Below the pieces are notes generated by a model, which searched no databases, was not told the DNA's origin, and saw only the letters and a list, made by a program, of their open reading frames with translations. Position numbers and translations under genes: made by a program. 35,629 nucleotides of DNA from an uncultured Bacteroidales bacterium (GTDB taxonomy: Bacteria; Bacteroidota; Bacteroidia; Bacteroidales; UBA932), in NCBI GenBank assembly GCA_945874155.1, contig CAMCFO010000027.1, forward strand, positions 1-35,629, written 5' to 3'. Within the stretch, counting starts at the first letter, position 1. The number at the start of each line of letters is the position of its first letter. Positions 6,738 to 16,200 of the stretch are shown piece after piece.

Positions 6738-8039
6738 ATGGCACATCAAAGAAAATTACTTGCAGCAGCTTTTTTTGTCGTAGCACTTAATCTCGCTGCC
6801 CAGCCGGATTCCGTCCGTGAACATATACGCAGGCAGATGCCTATGTCCACCCGCACACGTGAGGTCGACTCTGCCGGACACCTTGCCCTGCCATATCCTT
6901 ACAGCGTGCCGCAAGCCAAAGGTACCACATTTATGAATATGTTCTACTGGGACACATACTTCACCAATCTTGGGCTCCTGTCCATAGGTGATGTGCAGCA
7001 GGCTAAAAACAATGTGGACAATATAGTATATTTGATAGAGAAGTTCGGTTATATGCCCAATGCTTCAAATGTCTCTCTTCTGAACCGTTCCCAGCCTCCA
7101 TATGCCAGTATGATGGCCAGGGATGTGTATGAGAAGACGGGGGACAAGGAGTGGCTTCTGAAAGTGCTCCGGACCCTCGAGAAGGAATATGCCTGGTGGA
7201 TGAGCGAAAGGGTTGCTCCCAACGGTCTTAACAGGCACGGCAACAGCGCGACTGAAGAGGAACTGACAGAGTTTTTCATCTATCTGCGTGCAGAGCGTTT
7301 CCCTTTCCTGCGTGACCGGGATTTCAGCCGCGAAGATATACTCAGAATTGCTTCCGGCTACCTTTCCGAAGCAGAGAGCGGCTGGGACTTCAATCCTCGT
7401 TTCGAAGGCAGATGTGAAGACTTCAATCCTCTGGACCTGAATGCCAACCTCTATCTCTACGAAAAGAACTTCGCCTGGTTCTATAGGGAATTGGGGCTAA
7501 AGGGGGCTTCTGTCTGGGAGAAAAAGGCTGCAGCCCGCCGCAAGCTGATGCTCAAGCTGTTTGTGGACCCCAAGACCGGTCTTATGTATGATTATGACTA
7601 TGTGAACGGCAGGTTGTCAAAGGTATATAGCGCTGCTGTGTTCAATGCCCTATGGGCTGGAATACCTTCCCGGGCCCGTGCGGCTGCTATAGTCAGGGAA
7701 CTTGGACGGCTGGAATGCGAGCACGCCGTGTCAGCGTGCGAGGAAAATGATGCTCCTGTTGTATATCAGTGGGACAGGCCAAATGCGTGGGCCAGTTTCA
7801 ATACTCTTGCCGTGGCCGGTCTGGACCGTTACGGCTACAAGGCTGAGGCCCGCCGCATAGCTTCAAAATATGTGGAGTCGGTTTCCGCCATCTTCGGGCG
7901 CACTCAACAGCTGTGGGAAAAATTCAATGCAGTCACCGGAGATATCGATGTCAAGGACGAATATGCGATGCCCGGCGATTTTATGGGCTGGACAGCTGGA
8001 GCCTTCATTTATTGTCAGGACTATCTGGCTGAAAACTAA
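6738..8039 (+). CDS. Secreted trehalase-like glycoside hydrolase (GH37 family)
   Basis: The ATG at 6738 is chosen: it begins a clear signal peptide (basic start, hydrophobic core, cleavage near LAAQP). The GTG at 6687 lies inside the operator. The 433-residue protein has the GH37 hallmarks: FYWDTYF at 69-75 (first trehalase signature region), GWDFNPRF with Asp217 as a probable catalytic acid, QWDRPNAW at 344-351 (second signature is QWDxPNAW), and a C-terminal GWTAGAF. It lacks a lipobox, so it is probably periplasmic. The family hydrolyses alpha,alpha-trehalose, but distant members may act on other alpha-glucosides. Given its promoter, the real substrate may be a fragment of the rhamnose-containing glycan; that is inference. 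Confidence 0.82.
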   Translation: MAHQRKLLAAAFFVVALNLAAQPDSVREHIRRQMPMSTRTREVDSAGHLALPYPYSVPQAKGTTFMNMFYWDTYFTNLGLLSIGDVQQAKNNVDNIVYLIEKFGYMPNASNVSLLNRSQPPYASMMARDVYEKTGDKEWLLKVLRTLEKEYAWWMSERVAPNGLNRHGNSATEEELTEFFIYLRAERFPFLRDRDFSREDILRIASGYLSEAESGWDFNPRFEGRCEDFNPLDLNANLYLYEKNFAWFYRELGLKGASVWEKKAAARRKLMLKLFVDPKTGLMYDYDYVNGRLSKVYSAAVFNALWAGIPSRARAAAIVRELGRLECEHAVSACEENDAPVVYQWDRPNAWASFNTLAVAGLDRYGYKAEARRIASKYVESVSAIFGRTQQLWEKFNAVTGDIDVKDEYAMPGDFMGWTAGAFIYCQDYLAEN

Positions 8040-8087
8040 GTTCGGACAGTACATTCCTGCACCTGCATAATGATATGGAGCGAAAAA

Positions 8088-8152
8088 TCTCAATAATGAA
8101 ATATCTTTGTCAAAAAACATAGTATGGCAGATTGATTTATCCTGTACTTTTG
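8088..8152 (+). promoter_or_regulatory. Shared operator plus promoter, copy 2 (SusC operon)
   Basis: The 35 bp at 8088-8122 differ from copies 1 and 3 at only two positions. The distance from CATAG to the -7 box TACTTTTG (8145-8152) is again 22 bp. Transcription should start near 8160, giving a leader of about 270 nt before the first large gene at 8431. Confidence 0.82.
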
Positions 8153-8180
8153 CCCACGAAGATAATGACACAAGACTGAT

Positions 8181-8249
8181 ATGACCACCTGCAGAAATAT
8201 ATTCACCACTTCTGTATTCCCGTCCGTAATCTGGGGGGGGACTTGGTAA
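8181..8249 (+). CDS. Possible 22-codon leader peptide with a G8 run
   Basis: An ATG follows the motif GACTGAT, which stands just before or at the start codons of the other two operator-controlled genes (ACTGATGGC at 6738 and 24389). The frame encodes 22 residues ending in WGGTW, with eight consecutive G at 8233-8240, and stops at TAA 8247-8249. It ends 60 nt before a terminator-like hairpin. Translation is unproven; it could equally be untranslated leader. Confidence 0.3.
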   Translation: MTTCRNIFTTSVFPSVIWGGTW

Positions 8250-8308
8250 TCTTATTGCAATTCTCTGATTCACTATCATTTATAAATAATACCTCTGGTA
8301 TATGCATC

Positions 8309-8334
8309 GCTGACGGACTATTCCGTCGGCTTTT
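8309..8334 (+). terminator. Terminator-like hairpin within the leader of the SusC operon (possible attenuator)
   Basis: GCTGACGGA (8309-8317) pairs with TCCGTCGGC (8322-8330), with one T-G wobble and loop CTAT, and TTTTCT follows. A second hairpin (CTGCGG 8357-8362 with CCGCAG 8376-8381) comes next. Alternative pairing of GCGGC (8359-8363) with GCCGC (8393-8397) is possible. Because the structure lies between the promoter and the operon, it suggests attenuation or premature termination. Confidence 0.55.
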
Positions 8335-8430
8335 CTGTCGTGTATCCCGCCTTGCCCTGCGGCCTTTCATCCGGACCGCAGCGCAATCTTATGCCGCATA
8401 ATTCAAAAACCAAATAACATTCCCAAGATT

Positions 8431-9936
8431 ATGAAAAGAACATTTATGACTATGGCGCTCAGTGCAGCCCTTGTTTTGGCATTTGTTCCTTCCTGCAAAA
8501 AGGAAGATATCAAACCTGGTGGACAGGACAAGCCTATCGTAGATCCGGGTGACGATCCGGAAGAACCCGAGGCAGGCAAAGCGGCCATCCTGTCTTTCTC
8601 TCCGGCTGAAGGCCCTGCCGGCACAGAATTGAAAATCGTCGGCAAGAACCTCGGCAGTTCAGTTGACGATATAGTTGTAATCATCAACGGCCGCAGAGTC
8701 GATGCTACAGACCTTCAGGACCTTGAAAATGAACAGCAGCAGGTCAGCTGCAAGGTTCCGCGCGGCACCACTGACGGAGTGGATGTGGAAGCGGAAGTGA
8801 AGCTCAGCATCAAGAGAGACGGCAAGCGTGAAAACGTTACGGCCAAGAGCAAGTTCAAGATTCTGATCAAATCTGTTGTAGAGACATTGTGCGGTTACGG
8901 TTCGCTCCAGAACGGTACAATAGAATGCAAGGTGCAGGACGGAAGTTTCGGAAAGACCATTAATGATGCGGGCTTCGGCGAAAATATGCAGGACCTGTTC
9001 TTTGACCCGGTGAATCCTAACATAATATGGTGCCTTGAGGCCTGGGGCAATCTCAGGAAGATTGACCTGAATGCCGAATATGTTTCAACAGTTGCAAAAT
9101 CAAGCCTGTTTTCCGGTGAAGACAACTTCTATTCTATGGCCTGGATGGATCAGAATACTCTTCTTCTTGGTGTGTATCAGGACAAAAGCGAAGACAATAC
9201 AGGGATTCTCAAATGTACGCGTGATGGAGATTCTTTTGTTACCGAGCCTCTTTTGAATGATAAACTCGTCCGTGCAGTTGCTGTTCATCCTATCAACAAG
9301 GAAGTTTATTATCTTCAGGACCAGAACGCCGGCAACAATGTCAAGAGGTTTGACCCGGAAACCAAGGAGACTAAGACTTTGTTCCAGTATGAAGGTGTGC
9401 CTCAGCAGGGTCAGGAGGATTGGAATTCATACACGGGCGTCAAGATGGTATTCCATCCTACAGGCAAGTATGCATATATCATCCACGCAAAGTCTTGTCT
9501 GATTGAAAGGGTGGAATATGACGAGGTGAACAAAACTCTTCAGCCGACCTTCGAGAAAGTTGTAGGAAACGGCTCAGGAGAGTGGGTGGACGGCATAGGA
9601 ACATCTGCACAGCTTTTCAGACCTTATCAGGGTGTCTTCGTAAAGAATCAGCGCTATGTTGAAGAAGGGCTTGAGGATCAGTACGACTTCTATCTCTGCG
9701 ACTCCTGGAGCGGCTCAATCAGAAAGATTACTCCTGACTATGTGGTGTCCACTTTTGCTGGTCGCGGAAGCGAGCAGCTTGGCGGAAACCTCGGAGTCGG
9801 CGACCAGGACGGACATCCGAGACTCGAGGCGAGATTCACCCACATTCAGGGTATAACCTATGATGAAGCAACTGAAACATTCTATGTTGCAGATGCATAC
9901 TATCGCAAAATCCGTAAAATACATTACATTGACTGA
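8431..9936 (+). CDS. IPT/TIG-domain lipoprotein with C-terminal NHL-type beta-propeller
   Basis: The 501-residue product has a lipoprotein signal (VPSC, Cys22) and an Asp/Pro/Glu linker. An IPT/TIG immunoglobulin-like domain follows at about 48-145 (ILSFSPAEGPAGTELKIVG is diagnostic). From about 150 to the end there are propeller-like repeats, including IIWCLEAWGNLRKID, YLCDSWSGSIRKIT and FYVADAYYRKIRKI, typical of NHL blades. Proteins with this build often sit beside SusC/SusD as surface glycan-binding proteins. It is the first large gene of the operon, and its stop overlaps the SusC start by one base (TGATG). A glycan-binding role is inferred from context; lyase activity of some propellers cannot be excluded. 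Confidence 0.85.
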   Translation: MKRTFMTMALSAALVLAFVPSCKKEDIKPGGQDKPIVDPGDDPEEPEAGKAAILSFSPAEGPAGTELKIVGKNLGSSVDDIVVIINGRRVDATDLQDLENEQQQVSCKVPRGTTDGVDVEAEVKLSIKRDGKRENVTAKSKFKILIKSVVETLCGYGSLQNGTIECKVQDGSFGKTINDAGFGENMQDLFFDPVNPNIIWCLEAWGNLRKIDLNAEYVSTVAKSSLFSGEDNFYSMAWMDQNTLLLGVYQDKSEDNTGILKCTRDGDSFVTEPLLNDKLVRAVAVHPINKEVYYLQDQNAGNNVKRFDPETKETKTLFQYEGVPQQGQEDWNSYTGVKMVFHPTGKYAYIIHAKSCLIERVEYDEVNKTLQPTFEKVVGNGSGEWVDGIGTSAQLFRPYQGVFVKNQRYVEEGLEDQYDFYLCDSWSGSIRKITPDYVVSTFAGRGSEQLGGNLGVGDQDGHPRLEARFTHIQGITYDEATETFYVADAYYRKIRKIHYID

Positions 9937-12900
9937 TGAAAAGAATCCTTCTTGTCATTCTTCTGCTGTGCGGCATCACATCTGCGGTGTCGGCACAGCA
10001 GAAAATTACCCTGAAAGGACACGTTGAGGATTCCAACGGAGAACCTCTGATTGGAGCCGGAGTCATTGTAAAGGGTAAGATAGGTATGGGTGCCGTCACC
10101 AATTATGACGGAGACTTTTATCTTGAAATGGAACCTTACAACCGTATCGAGGTTTCATTCCTCGGCTGCAAGACAGTCGAAGTGCTCATAAAAGAGGAAG
10201 AGTTTGTAAGCATCGTCCTCGAACCTGAAACCAACCTTGTCATAGACGAAGTCGTTGTGACAGCCAGCGGTTCGCAGCGTAAACTCACCCAGACCGGTGC
10301 AGTTACCCCTGTGAGCGTGGATGCGTTGAAAACAAGCGTGACCGGTAGCCTCACAAACTCTCTTGCGGGAAATGCTCCGGGAATTATCGCCAGACAGACC
10401 AGCGGCCAGCCGGGTTACAACAATTCAGAATTCTGGATCCGAGGCATTTCCACTTTCGGAGCAGGTTCCAGTGCCCTTGTGCTCGTGGACGGGTTTGAAC
10501 GCGACATCAACCAGCTCAATGTGGAGGATATCGAATCATTCTCTGTCCTCAAGGATGCTTCCGAAACCGCCATCTATGGTTCCAGAGGTGCAAACGGTGT
10601 CGTTCTCATCACCACGAAGCGCGGCAAGGAAGGCAAAATCAATATAGATGTCAAGATAGAAGGTGTATATAATACAAGAACATACACCCCGGAATTTGTG
10701 GACGGCTACACCTACGCCAATATGGCCAACGAAGCCCGTATCACCAGAAACGAGAAAGCTTACTATACGGCTGCGGAACTTCGGACCATAGCGGACGGTT
10801 CCGACCCTGACCGTCTTCCGAATGTGGACTGGATGGACAAGCTGATGAAAAAGGGAGCGTTCAATGGTCGTGCAGCAATCAATATCGATGGCGGTGGTGA
10901 AAAGGTAAGATACTATATATCCGCAAGTTATCTCAATGAGGGCGGTATGTACAAAGTCGATGACGAACTCAAGAGCAAGTACAGCACCAATGCCAACAAT
11001 GAGAAGTGGAACTACCGTATGAATGCCGATGTCAACATCACCCCGACCACTCTTCTCCAGATGGGTGTGGGCGGTATGTACCAGAAACTTGATGAGTCGG
11101 GTTCCACCTCAAGCGAAATATGGAATTCCGTAATACGCCAGAATCCGGTATCGGTTCCGGCAGTATATTCCAATGGTCTCTTCCCTGCCACCAAAATTGA
11201 CGAAAACAATTATTTCGTCAACCCTTGGGTGCGTTCAACTCAGACCGGTTACACCCAGCAGTGGTGGAACAGGATCCAGACCAACTTCACTCTCAACCAG
11301 GATCTGGACTTCATAACCAAAGGTCTCAAATTTGTGGGCCGTTTCGGCTACGACACCAACAGCTACAGCCAGATACGCCGTTACAAGATGCCTGAACTCT
11401 ATCAGGCCAAGCGTGTGAGGGAACTTGACGGATCCCTTGTCTATGAGCACGTTGCAAATCCGGTTGAAATGACCCAGACATCCTACAGCACAGGAGACAG
11501 AAAGGTCAACCTGGAGGCTGAACTCCGTTACGACCGCATATTCAACAATGCCCATAATGTGAGCGGTCTGCTCAAATACCTTCAGGACTCCTGCACTGAA
11601 TCCACTTCTGTGGACGGTTCGGATATGAAGAAGGTGCTTGCAAAAAGACATATGGGAGTTGTAGGCCGTGCAGCATACAACTGGAAATACCGCTACTTCA
11701 TTAACTTCAACTTCGGTTATACGGGTTCCGAGAACTTCGCCACGGGAAAGAAATTCGGTTTCTTCCCGGCAGTGTCAGTGGCCTGGAACCTTGCAGAAGA
11801 GCCGTGGATACAGAAAGCAATGCCTTGGATGAGTATGACCAAGTTCCGTTATTCCTGGGGCCGTGTCGGTAACGACCAGCTTATGGACTCCTACGGAAAT
11901 GCCTTGAGGTTCCCTTATATGTACACTATGGGTGAACTCAATGGCTACTACTGGTCTGACCACAAGATGTCAAATGCTTACGAGGGAAACGGTCTGGGCT
12001 TCGTAGGGGTTGCTCCTGTGCCTGGTGTTACCTGGGAAATTGCTGTCAAGCACGACGTGGGAGTTGACCTCGCCTGGTTCCAGGACAAATTCACTCTCAC
12101 TCTGGACTGGTTCCACGAGACCAGAAGCGGAATTTTCCTCCAGAGGAAGTATCTCCCGGGCTCGGTCGGAGTCGATACCGAAGTTTATGGCAATGTCGGA
12201 AAATCTCTCTCCACCGGTTTTGACGGCAACTTCGCCTACAAGCAGATGCTCGGTCCTGTGCAGATGACAATCCGCGGCAACATCACCTACTCCTACAACG
12301 AGGTGCTTGAAAAGGACGATGAGTACAGCGCATATCCATATCAGATGGAAAAGGGCTACCGTATCAATCAGGCCAAAGGTCTCATAGCATTGGGACTCTT
12401 CAAAGACTATGATGACATACGCCAGAGTCCGAAGCAGACTTTCGGAACTTACCAGCCCGGTGATATCAAATACAAGGATGTAAACGGAGACGGTGTCATC
12501 GACGAGGGAGACTATGTGGCAATTGGTGCCACCACTGTACCTTCCCTCATCTACGGCGCGGGTATAGCCTTCAACTGGAAGGGGCTTGAACTCAATCTTC
12601 ACTTCCAGGGAGCCGGCAAATCATCCTTCTTCATCAATGGCCCGAGTGTCTATGCGTTCAGCAACGGGGCGCAGGGCAACATCCTCAAGGCCATAGCTGA
12701 ATCGGACAGGTGGATAGACGAGTCAATTTCCGGCACCTCTGCCACTATGAATCCCGATGCGGAATATCCGAGGCTTTCTTTCGGAGGCAATGAGAACAAT
12801 TACCGCCCTTCCACATTCTGGCTCAGGGACGGTTCGTATCTCAGGCTCAAGACTCTCGAGCTTGCCTACACCCTGCCTAAGAAATATTCCAACGCAGCCA

Positions 12901-13049
12901 AGATGTCAGATGTGAGATTCTTCCTTATGGGAAGCAACCTTCTCACATTCTCCAAATTCAAACTCTGGGACCCTGAGCTTGGCAGTTCCGACGGTGCGGC
13001 ATATCCGCTTTCAAAATCCGTTACCCTCGGTGTAAACATTAAATTCTAA
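9936..13049 (+). CDS. SusC/RagA-family TonB-dependent outer-membrane transporter
   Basis: The 1037-residue protein has a signal peptide (cleavage near VSAQQ) and a carboxypeptidase-regulatory-like domain at about 24-95. A TonB-box-like segment LVIDEVVVTA lies at 101-110. The plug follows, with the SusC signature ALVLVDGF and the SVLKDASETAIYGSRGANG motif, and then the beta-barrel ending in aromatic/hydrophobic VTLGVNIKF. No STN signalling domain is present, so it is not coupled to an anti-sigma factor. With the SusD partner seven bases downstream it should import oligosaccharides across the outer membrane using TonB energy. Length and domain order are normal for the family. Confidence 0.97.
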   Translation: MKRILLVILLLCGITSAVSAQQKITLKGHVEDSNGEPLIGAGVIVKGKIGMGAVTNYDGDFYLEMEPYNRIEVSFLGCKTVEVLIKEEEFVSIVLEPETNLVIDEVVVTASGSQRKLTQTGAVTPVSVDALKTSVTGSLTNSLAGNAPGIIARQTSGQPGYNNSEFWIRGISTFGAGSSALVLVDGFERDINQLNVEDIESFSVLKDASETAIYGSRGANGVVLITTKRGKEGKINIDVKIEGVYNTRTYTPEFVDGYTYANMANEARITRNEKAYYTAAELRTIADGSDPDRLPNVDWMDKLMKKGAFNGRAAINIDGGGEKVRYYISASYLNEGGMYKVDDELKSKYSTNANNEKWNYRMNADVNITPTTLLQMGVGGMYQKLDESGSTSSEIWNSVIRQNPVSVPAVYSNGLFPATKIDENNYFVNPWVRSTQTGYTQQWWNRIQTNFTLNQDLDFITKGLKFVGRFGYDTNSYSQIRRYKMPELYQAKRVRELDGSLVYEHVANPVEMTQTSYSTGDRKVNLEAELRYDRIFNNAHNVSGLLKYLQDSCTESTSVDGSDMKKVLAKRHMGVVGRAAYNWKYRYFINFNFGYTGSENFATGKKFGFFPAVSVAWNLAEEPWIQKAMPWMSMTKFRYSWGRVGNDQLMDSYGNALRFPYMYTMGELNGYYWSDHKMSNAYEGNGLGFVGVAPVPGVTWEIAVKHDVGVDLAWFQDKFTLTLDWFHETRSGIFLQRKYLPGSVGVDTEVYGNVGKSLSTGFDGNFAYKQMLGPVQMTIRGNITYSYNEVLEKDDEYSAYPYQMEKGYRINQAKGLIALGLFKDYDDIRQSPKQTFGTYQPGDIKYKDVNGDGVIDEGDYVAIGATTVPSLIYGAGIAFNWKGLELNLHFQGAGKSSFFINGPSVYAFSNGAQGNILKAIAESDRWIDESISGTSATMNPDAEYPRLSFGGNENNYRPSTFWLRDGSYLRLKTLELAYTLPKKYSNAAKMSDVRFFLMGSNLLTFSKFKLWDPELGSSDGAAYPLSKSVTLGVNIKF

Positions 13050-13056
13050 AGTAAAG

Positions 13057-15174
13057 ATGAAGAACAGAGTATTCATATTTTTGCTTGCTTCGTCCGGACT
13101 GCTCGCCTCCTGCAATTTCCTTGAGGTGGACAAGTATTTCGATGAGCAGCTCACTCTTGAAAAGGTGTTCAGCAGCAAGACCTACACTGAGCAGTGGCTG
13201 CGGAATACATATTCATATATGAACTATGTCGTGGATGTGTCGAGCCGTGAGGGTACAATCGAGAATTTTGCCGATGACCTGTGCTTCAACGATTTCGGAG
13301 AGACGAGCATTCTGGGCGATGCTGAGGAATACGGTACATTTCTCACCGTTGCTTATGACGAAAGCTACCGTCAGACAACCTGGACATATTGCTGGCAGGG
13401 CATAAACAAGGCCTGTACCTTCCTTCAGCATATCGACTCCAACGGAGCCTATTCAGACGCAGACAGAGCCGACCTCAAGGCTCAGGCAAGGTTTGTCCGG
13501 GCATATTACTATTGGGCTCTTCTGAAGAAGTACGGTCCCATTCCTCTTCTTCCCGAAGAAGGTCCGGATTATGGACTGTCTTATGACGAACTCTCCATTC
13601 CGAGACGCCCATACTGGGAATGTGCCGACTACATTGCCGATGAATTCGCAAAAGCTGCAGTGGACCTTCCTCTCAAGCGTGACGGAACCAACATTGCACG
13701 TCCGACCAGAGGCGCTGCATTGGGTTACAGGGCCAAGGTTCTGCTCTATGCCGCATCTCCGCTTATGAACGGAAACAATGATTCCTATGCGGCCAGACTT
13801 GTGGATGACCAGGGAAACCGGCTCATCAGCGCGGAATATGACGAGAGACGCTGGGCTCTTGCCGCTGCGGCTGCCCTCGATGTTATGGACCTCAATGTCT
13901 ATGAACTCGTACACTCTCCGGTAAGGACCGTGTCCATGGGCAGGAAATATCCCAAGACAGTAAAACCTTTTGCTGACGGGGAATTTTCCACCATGAACTG
14001 GCCTGACGGTTATGCAGATATCGACCCTTTCGAGTCATACAGGTCCGTATTCAACGGTTCTGAGTCTGCAAGCACCAATTCTGAACTCCTTTTCACAAGA
14101 GGCAAGAACGGCAACAACGGCTGGGACGCTTCAGAGCAGTATGACAAGAACTTCTCCATTGAAAAAATGGTTGCAGACCTGCTTCCGAAGTCGGCTCAGG
14201 GCCGCAACCGCATCTCGATGACCCAGAAACAGTGCGATGCCTACTATATGTATGACGGGAAAGATGTTCCGGGAAAAGACAGCGAAATTGGAGGAGGTGA
14301 CGGTTCCGTCCGTCCGGGCATCATATCAGATTCTGAAGCCTCCGACCTCAGTTTCGCTCCGGCTCTCGGAGAGGATGCATCAGTCAGAAAGGGCATCTCG
14401 AAGCAGTACGCCAACAGGGAACCGAGGTTCTATGCATCCGTGGCATACAATGGCAGAGTTTGGGGCAGGGGAAGTGAGGTCTATACCGAGTCCAAGCCTA
14501 TAACATATTACCAGAGCTGGTACTACAGGAATTCGGACAACGGCAAAAAGAACGGTTACGAATTTCCTCTCACGGGCATAGGATTTATGAAGTATGTGCA
14601 TCCGGATGATTCCCAGCAGGGTGATGCATCCGCGATTGTGGCCAAGGTGGAACCTGCTCTGCGTTATGCCGACATCCTCCTGTGCTATGCTGAAGCCTTG
14701 AATGAGCTCCAGACTTCATACACTGTTCCTTCCTATGACGGCAGGAAGATGCATCAGCTCAGCAGAAGTCAGGACGAACTCGAAAGAGGTGTGCACCCTG
14801 TGCGCATACGTGCCGGCCTGCCTGACTGGCCTGACGCCGCCTATGAAAACAGGGACCTGTTCCGGGAGAAGCTCAAGAGGGAGCGTCAGATTGAATTTGT
14901 TGGTGAGTGTCAGCGTTATTATGATCTACGCCGCTGGAAAGATGCCGAAAAGGAATACACCAAGCCTATTTACGGTTGCAATATGAATATTCCCCTGAGC
15001 GGCTCTTCAGAAACTGAAAAGGAAAAGTACAGAATCCTTTTCCATACTCCGGTCGAGGTGCCTAATGTGCCTGCAGTCTTCGTGGACAAATCCTATTTCT
15101 GGCCGTTCTCCAAGACTGAACTCAAGAGAAACAAGAGACTTACCCAGAATCCGGGATGGAACATATACGATTAA
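13057..15174 (+). CDS. SusD/RagB-family surface lipoprotein
   Basis: The 705-residue product has a lipobox LASC with Cys19. The N-terminal half carries the TPR-like helical part of SusD proteins (LKAQARFVRAYYYWALLKKYG and PRPTRGAALGYRAKVLLYAASP type segments). The C-terminal half has the RagB/SusD signature around ALRYADILLCYAEALNE and KRERQIEFVGECQRYYDLRRW. It is at the long end of the family range, with loop-rich central insertions around residues 290-470. It forms the lid of the SusC transporter and binds the glycan at the cell surface. Confidence 0.96.
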   Translation: MKNRVFIFLLASSGLLASCNFLEVDKYFDEQLTLEKVFSSKTYTEQWLRNTYSYMNYVVDVSSREGTIENFADDLCFNDFGETSILGDAEEYGTFLTVAYDESYRQTTWTYCWQGINKACTFLQHIDSNGAYSDADRADLKAQARFVRAYYYWALLKKYGPIPLLPEEGPDYGLSYDELSIPRRPYWECADYIADEFAKAAVDLPLKRDGTNIARPTRGAALGYRAKVLLYAASPLMNGNNDSYAARLVDDQGNRLISAEYDERRWALAAAAALDVMDLNVYELVHSPVRTVSMGRKYPKTVKPFADGEFSTMNWPDGYADIDPFESYRSVFNGSESASTNSELLFTRGKNGNNGWDASEQYDKNFSIEKMVADLLPKSAQGRNRISMTQKQCDAYYMYDGKDVPGKDSEIGGGDGSVRPGIISDSEASDLSFAPALGEDASVRKGISKQYANREPRFYASVAYNGRVWGRGSEVYTESKPITYYQSWYYRNSDNGKKNGYEFPLTGIGFMKYVHPDDSQQGDASAIVAKVEPALRYADILLCYAEALNELQTSYTVPSYDGRKMHQLSRSQDELERGVHPVRIRAGLPDWPDAAYENRDLFREKLKRERQIEFVGECQRYYDLRRWKDAEKEYTKPIYGCNMNIPLSGSSETEKEKYRILFHTPVEVPNVPAVFVDKSYFWPFSKTELKRNKRLTQNPGWNIYD

Positions 15175-15185
15175 GCAGAAAGAAT

Positions 15186-16199
15186 ATGAAAAAGCATATT
15201 ATTCACTACTTGGGACTTGCGTCAGTCCTGTTCGCTCTCACCGCCTGCAACAAAGACTGGAAAGAGGAACAGTATGAGCACTATGTCTCATTTGCCACCA
15301 CTCTGGACTACACTACCGGAGTCACTACCGTCTATGTGCCTTACCGGGAAGACGGCAAGACCACTTATGAGATTCCTCTTGTCGTCAGCGGTTCAACCGT
15401 TCCGGACGTGGATTTCGATGTGAAGGTCAGGGTGGACAAAGACACTCTCGCCCTCATAAATGACGACCATTTCAAACAGCGTACTGACCTGTATTACAAG
15501 GTGTTGCCTGAGTCCATATACAGCCTTGGAGAATCAGTTGCCCATTTCACGGCAGGAAGCTATCAGACCACACTCACCGTCAATTTCGATTTCAACGGAA
15601 TTGATATGAGTGAGAAATGGGTGCTTCCTCTCGCGATTGACGACACAGACTCTCCGTTCAGGGCCCACCCGAGAAAGGACTATGACAAGGCCATACTCCG
15701 CATCATTCCTTTCAACGATTACACGGGCACCTACAATGCCACCCCGATGAAGGTCGCCATCGGTGACATTCCGATTAATCAGGGCGTGTCCGTGGAAAAG
15801 AGAACCGCGTATCTTGTGGATGAAAACACTCTCTTCTTCTATGCCGGCCTGACAGAGGAGGCAAACAAGACGGAAATCCGCAACAAGTACAAAGTTTTCG
15901 TAGAATTCGGTGAGGATGAATTCGGTGACGGCAGCGGCAAACTCAGGCTTTATTCCGATGAGCCGAATCTTCATTTCCAGGCAAACAGCGCCGTCCAGAA
16001 ATACACCATCACTGATGTTCAGGATGCAGTGCACCCGTACCTTATCCGGCGCACCATCACCCTCAATATGGATTATTACTACGACGACTTTACCACATAT
16101 CCGGGTCAGGTGCTGAGGTATCACGCCCAGGGCAGTATGACTATGGAACGCAGAATCAACACCCAGATTCCGGATGAAGATCAGGCAATTGAATGGTAA
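15186..16199 (+). CDS. DUF1735-type (BT_3987-like) surface lipoprotein, probable glycan-binding protein
   Basis: The ATG at 15186 (MKKHIIHYLG) starts a proper lipoprotein signal with lipobox LTAC, Cys21; an upstream in-frame ATG at 15156 overlaps the SusD gene and would spoil it. The 337-residue product has an N-terminal beta-sandwich of the DUF1735 type (YVPYREDGKTTYEIPLVVSG; FTAGSYQTTLTVNFDF; WVLPLAIDDTDSPF). The C-terminal half is lipocalin-like, resembling DUF4361 (YTGTYNATPMKVAIGDI). Such proteins follow SusD in many utilisation loci and bind glycan at the surface. Gaps to both neighbours are under 12 nt, so it is within the operon. Confidence 0.78.
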   Translation: MKKHIIHYLGLASVLFALTACNKDWKEEQYEHYVSFATTLDYTTGVTTVYVPYREDGKTTYEIPLVVSGSTVPDVDFDVKVRVDKDTLALINDDHFKQRTDLYYKVLPESIYSLGESVAHFTAGSYQTTLTVNFDFNGIDMSEKWVLPLAIDDTDSPFRAHPRKDYDKAILRIIPFNDYTGTYNATPMKVAIGDIPINQGVSVEKRTAYLVDENTLFFYAGLTEEANKTEIRNKYKVFVEFGEDEFGDGSGKLRLYSDEPNLHFQANSAVQKYTITDVQDAVHPYLIRRTITLNMDYYYDDFTTYPGQVLRYHAQGSMTMERRINTQIPDEDQAIEW

Positions 16200-16200
16200 T

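Noticed and set aside
8241..8402. Long frame in the leader reachable by +1 shift at the G8 run
   Set aside because: Its translation is not protein-like and it crosses a terminator hairpin; kept only as a slippage idea, not as a gene.
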